Positions 1 to 7,747 of a stretch of DNA of 64,000 nt are shown piece after piece (position 1 is the first letter of the stretch; every line of letters starts with the position of its first letter). Position numbers and translations under genes: made by a program. The stretch spans positions 248,001 to 312,000 of the forward strand of contig NZ_JAFLWW010000003.1 in the NCBI RefSeq assembly GCF_018555685.1. The letters are read 5' to 3'. The DNA comes from Aminobacter anthyllidis (GTDB lineage Bacteria; Pseudomonadota; Alphaproteobacteria; Rhizobiales; Rhizobiaceae). A model generated the notes under the pieces. That model was given only the letters and a program-made list of their open reading frames with translations. It was not told where the DNA came from and searched no databases.

Positions 1-1
1 C

Positions 2-856
2 GGCGGTATCGAGAGCGACCTGACGGTCACGCGTCTTTCGCCAACGGCCTTCCTGGCAGTCGTGCCCGGCGCCACGCTCCAGCGCGACCTCGCCTGGTTC
101 CGCAAGCATCTCAACGACGAATTCGTCGTAATCACTGATGTAACCGCAGCAGAATCGGCGCTCTGCCTGATGGGTCCGAAGTCGCGTGAGCTGATCCAGA
201 AGGTCAGCCCCAACGATTTCTCCAATGAAAACAACCCATTCGGCAGCTGGCAGGAAGTCGAGATCGGCATGGGCCTCGCACGTGCCCATCGCGTCACCTA
301 TGTCGGCGAACTCGGCTGGGAGCTTTATGTGTCGACCGACCAGGCGGCGCATGTATTCGAAGCGATCGAGGAAGCCGGCGCCGATCTCAGCCTGAAACTG
401 TGCGGCTTGCACACGCTCGATTCCTGCCGCATCGAAAAGGCTTTTCGGCACTTCGGCCACGACATCACCGACGAGGACCATGTGCTGGAAGCCGGGCTCG
501 GTTTTGCGGTGAAATCGGGCAAGGGCGAATTCATCGGCCGCGATGCGGTGCTGCGCAAGCGCGACGCCGGTCTCGCCCGCCGGCTGGTCCAGTTCCGGCT
601 CACCAACGCTGAGCCATTGCTCTTCCACAATGAAGCTATCGTGCGCGACGGCGAGATCGTCGGCACGATCACATCAGGCAATTATGGCCATCATCTTGGC
701 GGCGCCATCGGTCTCGGCTACGTGCCATGCGCCAACGAGACCGAGGCGGACGTGCTCGGTTCCCGCTACGAGATCGAGATCGCCGGCGAGCGTTTCGCGG
801 CAGAGGCATCTCTGAAGCCGATGTACGATCCCAAGGCCGAACGCGTGCGCATGTAG
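2..856 (+). CDS. FAD-dependent oxidoreductase, C-terminal GcvT-like domain (partial)
   Basis: The reading frame is open from the first bases of the window, so this is the C-terminal part (about 284 residues) of a longer gene. The visible part looks like the aminomethyltransferase (GcvT) folate-binding domain and C-terminal barrel found at the end of dimethylglycine/sarcosine dehydrogenase-like flavoenzymes. Cues are ESDLTVTRL near the left edge, LMGPKSREL, YVGELGWELY and the late SGNYGHHLGGAIGLGYV stretch. In that family an N-terminal FAD domain demethylates an N-methyl amine and this domain passes the one-carbon unit to tetrahydrofolate. The FAD domain lies outside the window, so substrate and full length cannot be judged. 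A free-standing GcvT is less likely because of the ESDLTVTR segment. It ends 52 bp before a co-directional creatininase-family gene, which would fit degradation of a methylated amine, but that is only context. Confidence 0.75.
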   Translation, partial: GGIESDLTVTRLSPTAFLAVVPGATLQRDLAWFRKHLNDEFVVITDVTAAESALCLMGPKSRELIQKVSPNDFSNENNPFGSWQEVEIGMGLARAHRVTYVGELGWELYVSTDQAAHVFEAIEEAGADLSLKLCGLHTLDSCRIEKAFRHFGHDITDEDHVLEAGLGFAVKSGKGEFIGRDAVLRKRDAGLARRLVQFRLTNAEPLLFHNEAIVRDGEIVGTITSGNYGHHLGGAIGLGYVPCANETEADVLGSRYEIEIAGERFAAEASLKPMYDPKAERVRM

Positions 857-908
857 GCGCCCCTTACAAAATCGCCCGTGCTGACATATTCAGTCGGAGG
901 CGAATTTC

Positions 909-1730
909 ATGCGGCGAGGCCGGGCAGTGACGAAAAAACAGCGACGCGTCTGGTGGGGCGACTTCAAGGCGGCCGATTTCACCGCTCTCGATCCGGAAGC
1001 GACGATCGCCGTCATCCCAGTCGCGGCCATCGAACAGCACGGCCCGCATCTGCCTGTGTCCACCGATCTCGCCATCATGGAAGGCATGCTGGCCGAGACC
1101 TTCGCCCGCCTGCCCGACGATCTCGATGCCCGCTTCCTGCCGATCCAGGCAGTCGGCAAGTCCGACGAGCACATCCAGACACCCGGCACGCTCAGCCTGC
1201 CCGCCAACATGCTGGTCGACGCCTGGACCGAACTCGGCGCCTCGATCGCCCGCGCCGGCATCCGCAAGTTCGTGTTCGTCACCTCGCATGGCGGCAACGA
1301 AGAGGTGATGGGCATCGTCTCGCGCGAATTGCGCGTGCATTTCGGTGCCCTGTCGGTGCGCTCGAGCTGGGGCCGCTTCGGCACGCCCGACGGCCTCTAT
1401 TCTGCCCGCGAAATCCAGCTCGGCATCCACGGCGGCGATGTCGAGACGTCGCTGATGCTGCACTTCCGCCCTGAACTGGTCGACATGGCCAGGGCCCAGG
1501 ACTTTGCCTCCAGCTTCGAGCGTACCGAGGCCGAATTCGACCTGCTGCGCTCGCATGGCCCACATGGCTTCTCGTGGATCGCGAGCGACCTCAACCCGCA
1601 CGGCGTGGTCGGCAATGCCGCTATTGCGACGGTGGAAAAAGGCCGCCTGACCGCGGCGCATCAGGCCCAGGGCTTCATCCAGTTGTTGCAAGACATCCGC
1701 AAGGCCAAGCTGGCCGAGTGGCTGGCGTAG
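909..1730 (+). CDS. creatininase family protein
   Basis: A 273-residue protein with the metal-binding signature of the creatininase/creatinine amidohydrolase fold: EQHGPHLP at about residues 38-45, SHGGNE at about 125-130 and HGGDVETS at about 176-183. His, Glu and Asp residues in these motifs bind two metal ions in known members. The family contains creatinine amidohydrolase, amide hydrolases of pterin metabolism and mycofactocin maturase, so the substrate is not set by family membership. The start is supported by GGAGG eight bases upstream of the ATG. The preceding partial gene resembles a methylamine-type flavodehydrogenase, which makes a role in breakdown of a methylated N-compound possible. 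Confidence 0.8.
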   Translation: MRRGRAVTKKQRRVWWGDFKAADFTALDPEATIAVIPVAAIEQHGPHLPVSTDLAIMEGMLAETFARLPDDLDARFLPIQAVGKSDEHIQTPGTLSLPANMLVDAWTELGASIARAGIRKFVFVTSHGGNEEVMGIVSRELRVHFGALSVRSSWGRFGTPDGLYSAREIQLGIHGGDVETSLMLHFRPELVDMARAQDFASSFERTEAEFDLLRSHGPHGFSWIASDLNPHGVVGNAAIATVEKGRLTAAHQAQGFIQLLQDIRKAKLAEWLA

Positions 1731-2008
1731 CGCGTCCTTTGAGGCTCGCCCAGCGAGGACAGCGGCTCAACGACAACGTCGTGCAGGCTCGCACTTCAGG
1801 ATGAGGACCGGCAGCGCCAGGCCACCATTCGCCCGGGACGGTGACCGTTCCCAGCGCAGCTAAACTTCAGCTTTGACTGCAGTTGTGGGACGACGCACGA
1901 CAGCCCTCATCTTGAGGTGCGAGCCCGCACAACCTGCACCTGTCGCGCGCAGTGATCGGCGGGCGAGCCTCGAAGGCCGCACGACCGGCCAGGCTGACCC
2001 TCGCTGCT

Positions 2009-2512
2009 CTAAAGCTCCAGCCCGAACGGCACGCCCTCGAAACAGTCGGCGCCACGCCCAATCGCAGCGATAGCAGCGACCATCCGCCCGTTGCGTCCCA
2101 GAATCTGGTCTGCCACCGCAATCAGCCGTGGATTGGGCGTCGCCGTCGGGGAAAGCCTCCGCAACAGCAGGGCAAGCTCCGTCTCGTCGCGCGACGGATC
2201 GAATGCCGCCGCTATGATGTAGGCGGACGCCGTCGACCTGCTCACGCCAGCCCAGCAATTGATCGCCAGCGGCCGCGAGCGGTCCCAGGCACGGGCGAAG
2301 TCCAGCAGCTGCCGCACATGCGCCTCGCCAGGCAGTGTCATGCCGTCTTGCGGGGCAGCGATGTCGTGCATGTTCATCAACAGATGGTTTTCGGCCCGGA
2401 TGGCCACGGGCCGTACCATCTCGGTCCCAACCGACAGCAGCGAAATCAGGCGCTCGGCGCCAACACGCCGAACCGTATCTTCAATCCTGGAAAGCGGGCT
2501 GACGTAGATCAA
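2009..2512 (-). CDS. tyrosine/dual-specificity phosphatase-like protein
   Basis: A 167-residue protein with a Cys-x5-Arg phosphatase loop in NCWAGVSRSTAS (about residues 85-96). In the canonical PTP loop the residue before Cys is His; here it is Asn. An Asp-containing stretch at about 49-56 could hold the general acid. The gene start overlaps the stop of cobC by 4 bp (ATGA), so the two are probably translationally coupled. Its substrate is unknown. Because of the coupling to cobC, a small phosphorylated intermediate of cobalamin nucleotide-loop assembly is a possible substrate; that is inference. Downstream, toward 1731, there is about 280 bp with no gene I can support. Confidence 0.7.
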   Translation of the reverse strand: MIYVSPLSRIEDTVRRVGAERLISLLSVGTEMVRPVAIRAENHLLMNMHDIAAPQDGMTLPGEAHVRQLLDFARAWDRSRPLAINCWAGVSRSTASAYIIAAAFDPSRDETELALLLRRLSPTATPNPRLIAVADQILGRNGRMVAAIAAIGRGADCFEGVPFGLEL

Positions 2513-3567
2513 GACACAGCTCCCTCGCCGACGGGCTGCCGGTCCTGCGCCCAGTCGCCAAGCGCAATGTCAAGCCGCCGCCACTCGATCTCGGTGCCCG
2601 GCAGGCCGCAGCGCAACTGCGTCGGCCGGTCGGCAAAGCTGCGCACCAGTATGCCCTCGCGCCCCAGCGCCTTGAACAGGCCGGCGGCGTCGGGGATGTC
2701 GACATGACGGAACAGCGACGTGCCACCGGTAACGATCACACCGGCGCGGGCAAAGGCCTGGTCGAGACGATGCGCGGCATGCGCCAGCGTTGTCCGCATC
2801 TCACGCTGCCAGTCCGCATCCGACAGTGCCTTGACGCCGTATTCGAGCGACGGCACGGCCACCGACCAAGGCCCCAGTTCCTCCTCCAGTCGACCGGCGA
2901 TATCTGGGTGGGCCAGCGCGAAGCCGAGACGGATGCCGGCCAGCCCGTAGAACTTGCCGAAGGAGCGCAGCACCACGAGGCCACCCTGCTCGACGTCGCC
3001 GGCAAGGCTCTGCGCCTGCGGGCCGACATCCATGAACGCCTCGTCGACGACCAGCAGCCCGCCCTTGGCGCGCAGCTTCTCGGCAAGGCCGAGGAGGTCG
3101 GCACGGGAGACAACGCGACCGTCAGGATTGTTCGGATTGACCACCACCGCGAGGTCGGCTTCGGCAAGCCGCTCGAACGAGCGCACTTCCGCAACCTGGT
3201 GACCGGCGATCGCCGCCGCCCGCGCATGCTCCTGATAGGTCGGCCCGAGCACGAAGGCGCGGCCCGGCCGCACCAGCGAGGCGATGCGCGGCAGCAGAAT
3301 CTGCGTGCCCGGCGCCGGCACCACATTGGCCGCCGAGGGTGCGCCATAGGCAGTGGCGGCAACCGCTGCGAGGTCGCGCGCCCGGCCCGGCTCGGGCAGG
3401 CGCGACAAGGCTGTGGCAGGCAGCTCGAAAAGCGGATAGGAGTTTGGATTAATCCCGGTCGACAGGTCGACGAATGGCTCGGGCGCTCCCGGAAACAGCG
3501 CCCTCGCCCGTTCCAGGCTGCCGCCGTGGTCCACGGTCCCTGTCCTACGTCCTGCAAGAAGCGTCAT
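2509..3567 (-). CDS. cobC: threonine-phosphate decarboxylase
   Basis: A 352-residue PLP-dependent aminotransferase-fold enzyme of the CobC/CobD(Salmonella) type. It decarboxylates L-threonine O-3-phosphate to (R)-1-amino-2-propanol phosphate, the linker of the cobalamin nucleotide loop. Cues: DHGG near the N terminus, DLSTGINP at about residues 33-40, VVNPNNPDGR in the middle and the PLP-lysine motif SFGKFYGLAGIRLG. The ATG at 3567 shares two bases with the ATG of the divergent cobD. A GTG about 11 codons downstream, just before DHGG, is an alternative start that would remove the overlap. Its product feeds CobD. Confidence 0.9.
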   Translation of the reverse strand: MTLLAGRRTGTVDHGGSLERARALFPGAPEPFVDLSTGINPNSYPLFELPATALSRLPEPGRARDLAAVAATAYGAPSAANVVPAPGTQILLPRIASLVRPGRAFVLGPTYQEHARAAAIAGHQVAEVRSFERLAEADLAVVVNPNNPDGRVVSRADLLGLAEKLRAKGGLLVVDEAFMDVGPQAQSLAGDVEQGGLVVLRSFGKFYGLAGIRLGFALAHPDIAGRLEEELGPWSVAVPSLEYGVKALSDADWQREMRTTLAHAAHRLDQAFARAGVIVTGGTSLFRHVDIPDAAGLFKALGREGILVRSFADRPTQLRCGLPGTEIEWRRLDIALGDWAQDRQPVGEGAVS

Positions 3568-4531
3568 GTCTTTTCCGCTCGCCTTCCTGTCGCTTCTGTT
3601 CGAACTCGGTCTCGGTTACCCGGATCGGCTGGTGCGTGCCATCGGCCACCCGGTGATCTGGATCGGCAAGCTGATATCCTTTCTCGACGACCGCCTCAAC
3701 CGCGCCACCGATACCGACGCCAGGCGCCGTTTTCTGGGCGTGGTTGCTCTTGCGGTCATCGTCACAGTGCCCGCCACAATCGCCTTCGCCATGGAGCGCC
3801 TTTTCGGTTTGCTGCCCTTCGGCATGCTCCTGACCGCCATCGCCGCTTCCAGCCTCGTCGCCCAGCGCAGCCTCGGCAGCCATGTGAAGGCGGTCGCCGA
3901 CGCGCTCGACAGCGGCGGTATCATTGCCGGCCGCAAGGCGGTGTCGCAGATCGTCGGCCGCGACCCTGAGCGCCTCGACGAAGCAGGCGTCAGCCGCGCC
4001 GCCATCGAAAGCCTGGCCGAAAACTTCTCCGACGGCATCACCGCTCCCGCTTTCTGGCTCGCCGTCTTCGGCTTCGCCGGCGGTGCCGCCTACAAGGCCG
4101 CCAACACCGCCGATTCGATGATCGGTCATCGCACCAGCCGCCACCAAGCCTTTGGCCGGGCCGCCGCCCGTTTCGACGACCTCATCAACCTGCCGGCCTC
4201 GCGCCTGACCGCACTTGCCATCGTGCTCGCCGCGTTCCTCGTCCCTGGCGCCGACCCGCACAGCGCATGGCAGGCAGTCTGGCGCGATGCGAAAAAGCAC
4301 CGCTCCCCCAATGCCGGCTGGCCGGAAGCGGCGATGGCCGGCGCTCTGGGCCTCGCCTTGGCCGGCCCGCGTGCCTATGGTGGCGTCATGGTCGACGACG
4401 CCCTCATGGGCGATGGCGGACGCCGTGAAGCTACTGCGGCCGATATCCGCGCCGCACTCCGGCTCTATTGGACGGCCGATGCGCTGATGGTCGGCACTCT
4501 CGGGCTGATCGCTTTCATCTTCTGGTTCTGA
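3566..4531 (+). CDS. cobD: adenosylcobinamide-phosphate synthase (CbiB/CobD)
   Basis: A 321-residue polytopic membrane protein of the CbiB/CobD family. It joins aminopropanol (phosphate) to adenosylcobyric acid. Family cues are GYPDRLVRAIGHPVIWIG near the N terminus, RDPERLDEAGVSRAAIESLAENFSDG split over about residues 131-156, ADSMIGHR and, near the end, ALMGDGGRR. It is divergent from cobC, whose product it uses, and the two start codons interlock in the tetramer CATG. Any cobD promoter must therefore lie inside cobC, and the reverse. It converges with cobO, with only 13 bp between the stops. Confidence 0.93.
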   Translation: MSFPLAFLSLLFELGLGYPDRLVRAIGHPVIWIGKLISFLDDRLNRATDTDARRRFLGVVALAVIVTVPATIAFAMERLFGLLPFGMLLTAIAASSLVAQRSLGSHVKAVADALDSGGIIAGRKAVSQIVGRDPERLDEAGVSRAAIESLAENFSDGITAPAFWLAVFGFAGGAAYKAANTADSMIGHRTSRHQAFGRAAARFDDLINLPASRLTALAIVLAAFLVPGADPHSAWQAVWRDAKKHRSPNAGWPEAAMAGALGLALAGPRAYGGVMVDDALMGDGGRREATAADIRAALRLYWTADALMVGTLGLIAFIFWF

Positions 4532-4544
4532 CCGCCACAGGCGC

Positions 4545-5165
4545 TCAGAACTCGATACCCTTCTGCGCCTTCACGCCAGCTGCAAAATGGTGCTTGGTCG
4601 CGCCCATCTCGGTCACAAGATCGGCTGCCTCGACCAGCGCCGGCTTGGCGTTGCGGCCGGTGACGACGACATGCAGCCCCTCGCGACGGTTCTTCAACGT
4701 CGCGACGACTGCATCCAGATCGAGATAGTCATAGCGCAGCGCGATGTTGAGCTCGTCGAGCACGACAAGCGAAATTGTCGGGTCGGCCAGCAGTTCCTGT
4801 GCCTTTGCCCAGGCTGCTTCGGCAGCGGCGATGTCGCGCTTGATATCCTGCGTCTCCCAGGTGAATCCTTCACCCATCGTGTGCCAGACGGCACGATCGC
4901 CGAATGCGGCGAAAGCGTCCTGCTCGCCAGAATGCCAGGCGCCTTTGATGAACTGCACCACTCCGACCCGCTGACCGTAGCCGAGCATGCGCAACGCCAG
5001 ACCAAAGGCCGCCGTCGACTTGCCCTTGCCGGGACCTGTGTTGACGACCAGCAGGCCCTTCTCGACGATGGTCTTGCCGGCGACCTCGGCATCCTGCACC
5101 GCCTTGCGCTTGGCCATCTTGGCGCGGTGGCGTTCGGCTTCCCGTTCGTCGATCGTCTTCATCAT
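4545..5165 (-). CDS. cobO: cob(I)yrinic acid a,c-diamide adenosyltransferase
   Basis: A 206-residue BtuR/CobO/CobA-type ATP:corrinoid adenosyltransferase. It transfers the adenosyl group of ATP to the reduced cobalt of the corrinoid. The P-loop is VNTGPGKGKSTAA at about residues 41-53; LDELNIAL and the C-terminal EMGATKHHF are family hallmarks. The N terminus is rich in charged residues, as in rhizobial CobO. The start lies in ATGATGA, overlapping the cobU stop by 3-4 bp, so this is the last gene of the riboswitch-led cbtB-cbtA-cobU-cobO operon. The first or second ATG could be used. Confidence 0.93.
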   Translation of the reverse strand: MMKTIDEREAERHRAKMAKRKAVQDAEVAGKTIVEKGLLVVNTGPGKGKSTAAFGLALRMLGYGQRVGVVQFIKGAWHSGEQDAFAAFGDRAVWHTMGEGFTWETQDIKRDIAAAEAAWAKAQELLADPTISLVVLDELNIALRYDYLDLDAVVATLKNRREGLHVVVTGRNAKPALVEAADLVTEMGATKHHFAAGVKAQKGIEF

Positions 5166-5671
5166 TTCACCTTCATCGGCAGGCCGGCGACCAGAAACAG
5201 CACCTCGCCGGCCACCGCCGCCACCTTCTGATTGAGCCTGCCGGCATCGTCACGAAAACGGCGGGCCAGTGCATTGTCGGGCACAATGCCGAGCCCGACC
5301 TCGTTGGAGACCACGAACCACGGCCCGCGCGGACGCGACAGCACCTCGACGAGCGCCGCACATTCGGCCTCGACGTCATGATCGGCCAGCAGATGATTGG
5401 TAAGCCAGAGTGTCAGGCAGTCGACCAGCACCGGTTCGCCATCGGGCACGCTGCCAAGCGCGCCCACCAGATCGAGTGGCGCGTCGAGCGTTCGCCAGCC
5501 CTCGCCGCGGCGGCCGCGATGGATCGAAATGCGCTCGCGCATCTCGTCGTCATAGGCCTGCGCCGTGGCGATATACGTCCACGGCGCAGGAAACTGCGTG
5601 ATGAGCCGCTCGGCATGCGCGCTCTTGCCGGAGCGCGCGCCACCGAGCAGGAAGGTCAGCTTCTCAGGCAA
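5162..5671 (-). CDS. cobU: bifunctional adenosylcobinamide kinase / guanylyltransferase
   Basis: About 169 residues. The enzyme phosphorylates adenosylcobinamide and then transfers GMP to give adenosylcobinamide-GDP (named CobP in Pseudomonas). Motifs: P-loop LLGGARSGKSAHAE at the N terminus, IHRGRRGEGW with the His that carries GMP in this family, DCLTLWLTN and SNEVGLGIVP. The open frame extends upstream to 5857, but that part lies over cbtA and is not CobU-like. I place the start at the TTG at 5671, which overlaps the cbtA stop and has AAGG about 7 bases upstream; a GTG at 5698 is the alternative. Length from the TTG fits the family. Third gene of the cbtB operon. Confidence 0.85.
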   Translation of the reverse strand: MPEKLTFLLGGARSGKSAHAERLITQFPAPWTYIATAQAYDDEMRERISIHRGRRGEGWRTLDAPLDLVGALGSVPDGEPVLVDCLTLWLTNHLLADHDVEAECAALVEVLSRPRGPWFVVSNEVGLGIVPDNALARRFRDDAGRLNQKVAAVAGEVLFLVAGLPMKVK

Positions 5672-6443
5672 GGCGGCCTTGCAGCGCTGGCGTCGCACCC
5701 ATGAAGCGATTGCGCACCATGCCGACTGCCGCGCCAAGCACGATCCAGAACACCAGATTGGTGATGGTGACGGCGACGACGAAGCTGTGGTGCAGGTCGG
5801 CGGGGATCGGCGAGTCGTGGCTTTCGGGCTGCGGCGCACCAACGATGTGCGGCGCAACGATCAGCGCCACGCCAAGGATGGCGAGCGGCAGCGACTGCCG
5901 GAAGGCAATCAGCGCAAGACCCACAGCCGTTGCAACCACCGTCGAGCTCCACCAGATTTGGCGCGACACGAGATCGGCCGCCGGCATGGCCGGCAGTTCC
6001 GGTGGCAGGCCAAGGCCCGGCGCAAGCGTGAACACCGCAAAGCCGGCGAACCCCCAGAACACGCCCTGGCGCCAGTTGGCGATGCCACCGGCGAATTCGG
6101 AAACGGCGACAAGGATCAAGGCGAAAGCGATGCCACTGACGATGTTGGCCAGCGCCGAATAGGCAAAACGCTCGGCGCCGTCGGCGGGAGCCCAGGCCTC
6201 TGCCTCTTCTTCAGCGGGAGCCGCCGCGGGTGCCGCGGCTTCGGTGCCGGCTGCCGGCGTTGTGGCCTCGGTGCCAGCCGCTGGCGCAGCAGCGGCATGC
6301 TCATGGCCGCCGCCGGCATTCTCATATGTCTCCGCCTTGAAGATTAGTGGATCGGTTGCATAGGTCTGGAGTGCGGCAAGGACCACGCCGGCCAATAGGC
6401 CGCTGATCGCCGCGATGAACACGACGTTTCTGAAGATCGACAT
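5664..6443 (-). CDS. cbtA: CbtA family cobalt transporter subunit
   Basis: A 259-residue membrane protein with several hydrophobic segments, beginning MSIFRNVVFIAAISGLLAG. Between the first and later membrane segments lies a low-complexity Ala/Glu-rich stretch with GGHEHAAAAP and repeated AAGTEA units (about residues 36-80). CbtA is a predicted cobalt permease that is repeatedly found under B12 riboswitch control with CbtB. Here it follows cbtB by 16 bp and its stop overlaps the proposed start of cobU. The frame is open upstream to 6572, but the first Met consistent with CbtA is at 6443. Function is assigned from family and context. Confidence 0.87.
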   Translation of the reverse strand: MSIFRNVVFIAAISGLLAGVVLAALQTYATDPLIFKAETYENAGGGHEHAAAAPAAGTEATTPAAGTEAAAPAAAPAEEEAEAWAPADGAERFAYSALANIVSGIAFALILVAVSEFAGGIANWRQGVFWGFAGFAVFTLAPGLGLPPELPAMPAADLVSRQIWWSSTVVATAVGLALIAFRQSLPLAILGVALIVAPHIVGAPQPESHDSPIPADLHHSFVVAVTITNLVFWIVLGAAVGMVRNRFMGATPALQGRLA

Positions 6444-6459
6444 GATTGGATCGCCTTGG

Positions 6460-6636
6460 TTAGTGGCAGGGGAAAGCCATCGAGTGGCGATAGTCGTGGG
6501 CAGCGTTGTGCACCACGTCCATATGCGAGAACCCGAGGAAGCCAACAACAAAAAGGCCGAGCAGCGCGGCAAGTGCGAGCTGCATGCTACGCGACTGCGA
6601 AGAGACGTCGGTGCCGAGAGCAGAAACAGTGTTCAT
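6460..6636 (-). CDS. cbtB: CbtB family cobalt transporter subunit
   Basis: A 58-residue protein with one membrane segment (ALAALLGLFVVGFLGF) and the C-terminal metal-binding cluster HDYRHSMAFPCH typical of CbtB. It is predicted to bind cobalt at the membrane and work with CbtA. The start at 6636 is fixed by AAAGGA six bases upstream. It is the first gene after a cobalamin riboswitch, which fits repression of cobalt uptake by high B12. Confidence 0.9.
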   Translation of the reverse strand: MNTVSALGTDVSSQSRSMQLALAALLGLFVVGFLGFSHMDVVHNAAHDYRHSMAFPCH

Positions 6637-6682
6637 CGTAAGTCCTTTCGCCCTCCACCCGAGGGCACAGAGATAAGTGCCT

Positions 6683-6856
6683 GTCGCCGGCAGGTCTCCT
6701 GGCTTGCGGATCGACACCCTTCCCCGCCTTCCCGAAGCAAGCTTCAGTGGCATTTGGGGAGAGCTAGCCGCATACAGTTGCGGGGGCAGCCACGGCTTCG
6801 GGCCTCCAACAGGCCCTTACCGCATTCCCTCTTGATTCCGTAACGGAACCGACGAC
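6683..6856 (-). promoter_or_regulatory. cobalamin riboswitch upstream of cbtB
   Basis: On the minus strand the conserved B12 box GCCAGGAGACCTGCCGGC lies at about 6685-6705, and the core elements AGAGGGAATGCGGT and GCCCCCGCAACTGTA follow each other in the expected order. The closing helix P1 can be formed by GTCGTCGG (6849-6856) and CCGGCGAC (6683-6690), eight pairs with one G-U. Between the aptamer and cbtB a hairpin GCCCTC/GAGGGC (6650-6666) abuts the Shine-Dalgarno sequence AAAGGA (6643-6648) and could be the expression platform. Expected outcome: cbtB-cbtA-cobU-cobO repressed when adenosylcobalamin is plentiful. Confidence 0.95.
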
Positions 6857-6935
6857 GCCGCAACTATAGAAACAAATGCATTGGGCGGCAAACCAAATTC
6901 CGACGCCAGACGGCGCGAATGCGGCGTTCTGGCGG

Positions 6936-7625
6936 TCAGCCGCGCGCAACGATTCGCTCGGCCACCAGATGCTGCAGCCGCCACAGATGCCGGTCGTGGA
7001 TGGCCCGTTCTTCGAGGTTCTTGACCACATTGTAGAGGTAATCCGCCGCAGAACCCCAATGGCCGCAGGTCGTCGCCAGCCGCTCGACCACCTCGTCCTC
7101 GCCGAGCGCGCCGGCATAGGCGTGGCCTTGGCGGTTGATGACGAAGGCGAGCGCTGTCAATGGCCCCTCGTCGGTAGCGAGGTTCAGCCAGCGCGGCTTG
7201 TAGGTCGAGGGCTTCAGCGTCATCTCGCGGCGAAACAGCTTGTCGAGCTGCTCGCGCCGGTCGCCGTCCGTCAGCCTGAGCGCCACGCCCTTGCACTGGC
7301 CGCCGCGATCCATGCCCATCATCAGTCCGGGCTGTTCTTTCGTTGCGCGCCATCGGTTCATGCTGATGCAGAACGACCGGTGCCAGCCGCGCGCCAGCGC
7401 CACCCTTTCATCGGTGTGCTCCACCTCGGGCTTCCAGATCAGCGAACCGTAGGCGAACAGCCATAGCGGTCCATTGTCGGGATGCGCGGCAAGCGTCTCA
7501 TCGATCATCGCCTCATAGTCGGCGTCGTCGAGATGCATGGCATCGGGATCAGGGCCCGTATCGGCAACCTCGCGATGGCAACGCGCCACCAGTTCTTCGG
7601 TCAGCGCCATCTTTCGTCCGGTCAT
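6936..7625 (-). CDS. chaC: ChaC-like gamma-glutamylcyclotransferase
   Basis: A 229-residue protein with the gamma-glutamylcyclotransferase signature FAYGSLIWKP at about residues 57-66 and a later LYNVVKNLEERAIHDRHLW segment found in ChaC proteins. Members cleave the gamma-glutamyl group of glutathione to give 5-oxoproline. The conserved catalytic Glu probably lies in the middle of the protein around GEDEVVERLA or before it; I cannot fix it without alignment. Start at 7625; a second Met at 7610 preceded by GGACG is possible. It is divergent from the next gene (7748). Confidence 0.85.
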   Translation of the reverse strand: MTGRKMALTEELVARCHREVADTGPDPDAMHLDDADYEAMIDETLAAHPDNGPLWLFAYGSLIWKPEVEHTDERVALARGWHRSFCISMNRWRATKEQPGLMMGMDRGGQCKGVALRLTDGDRREQLDKLFRREMTLKPSTYKPRWLNLATDEGPLTALAFVINRQGHAYAGALGEDEVVERLATTCGHWGSAADYLYNVVKNLEERAIHDRHLWRLQHLVAERIVARG

Positions 7626-7747
7626 CCCCGCCCCATCAATTGCTTAACCCTGTGCACGACAGACAGTTCTGCTCTCTTCCGCCCCGCTTCAACCATGATA
7701 GTGCTGCATGGGCGCTGCAACACCCGAAAACGCCGAAGCGAACAACC

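Noticed and set aside
5672-5857. Extended N terminus of CobU
   Set aside because: The extension lies over the end of cbtA, is Ser/Arg-rich and precedes the P-loop by far more than in the family.
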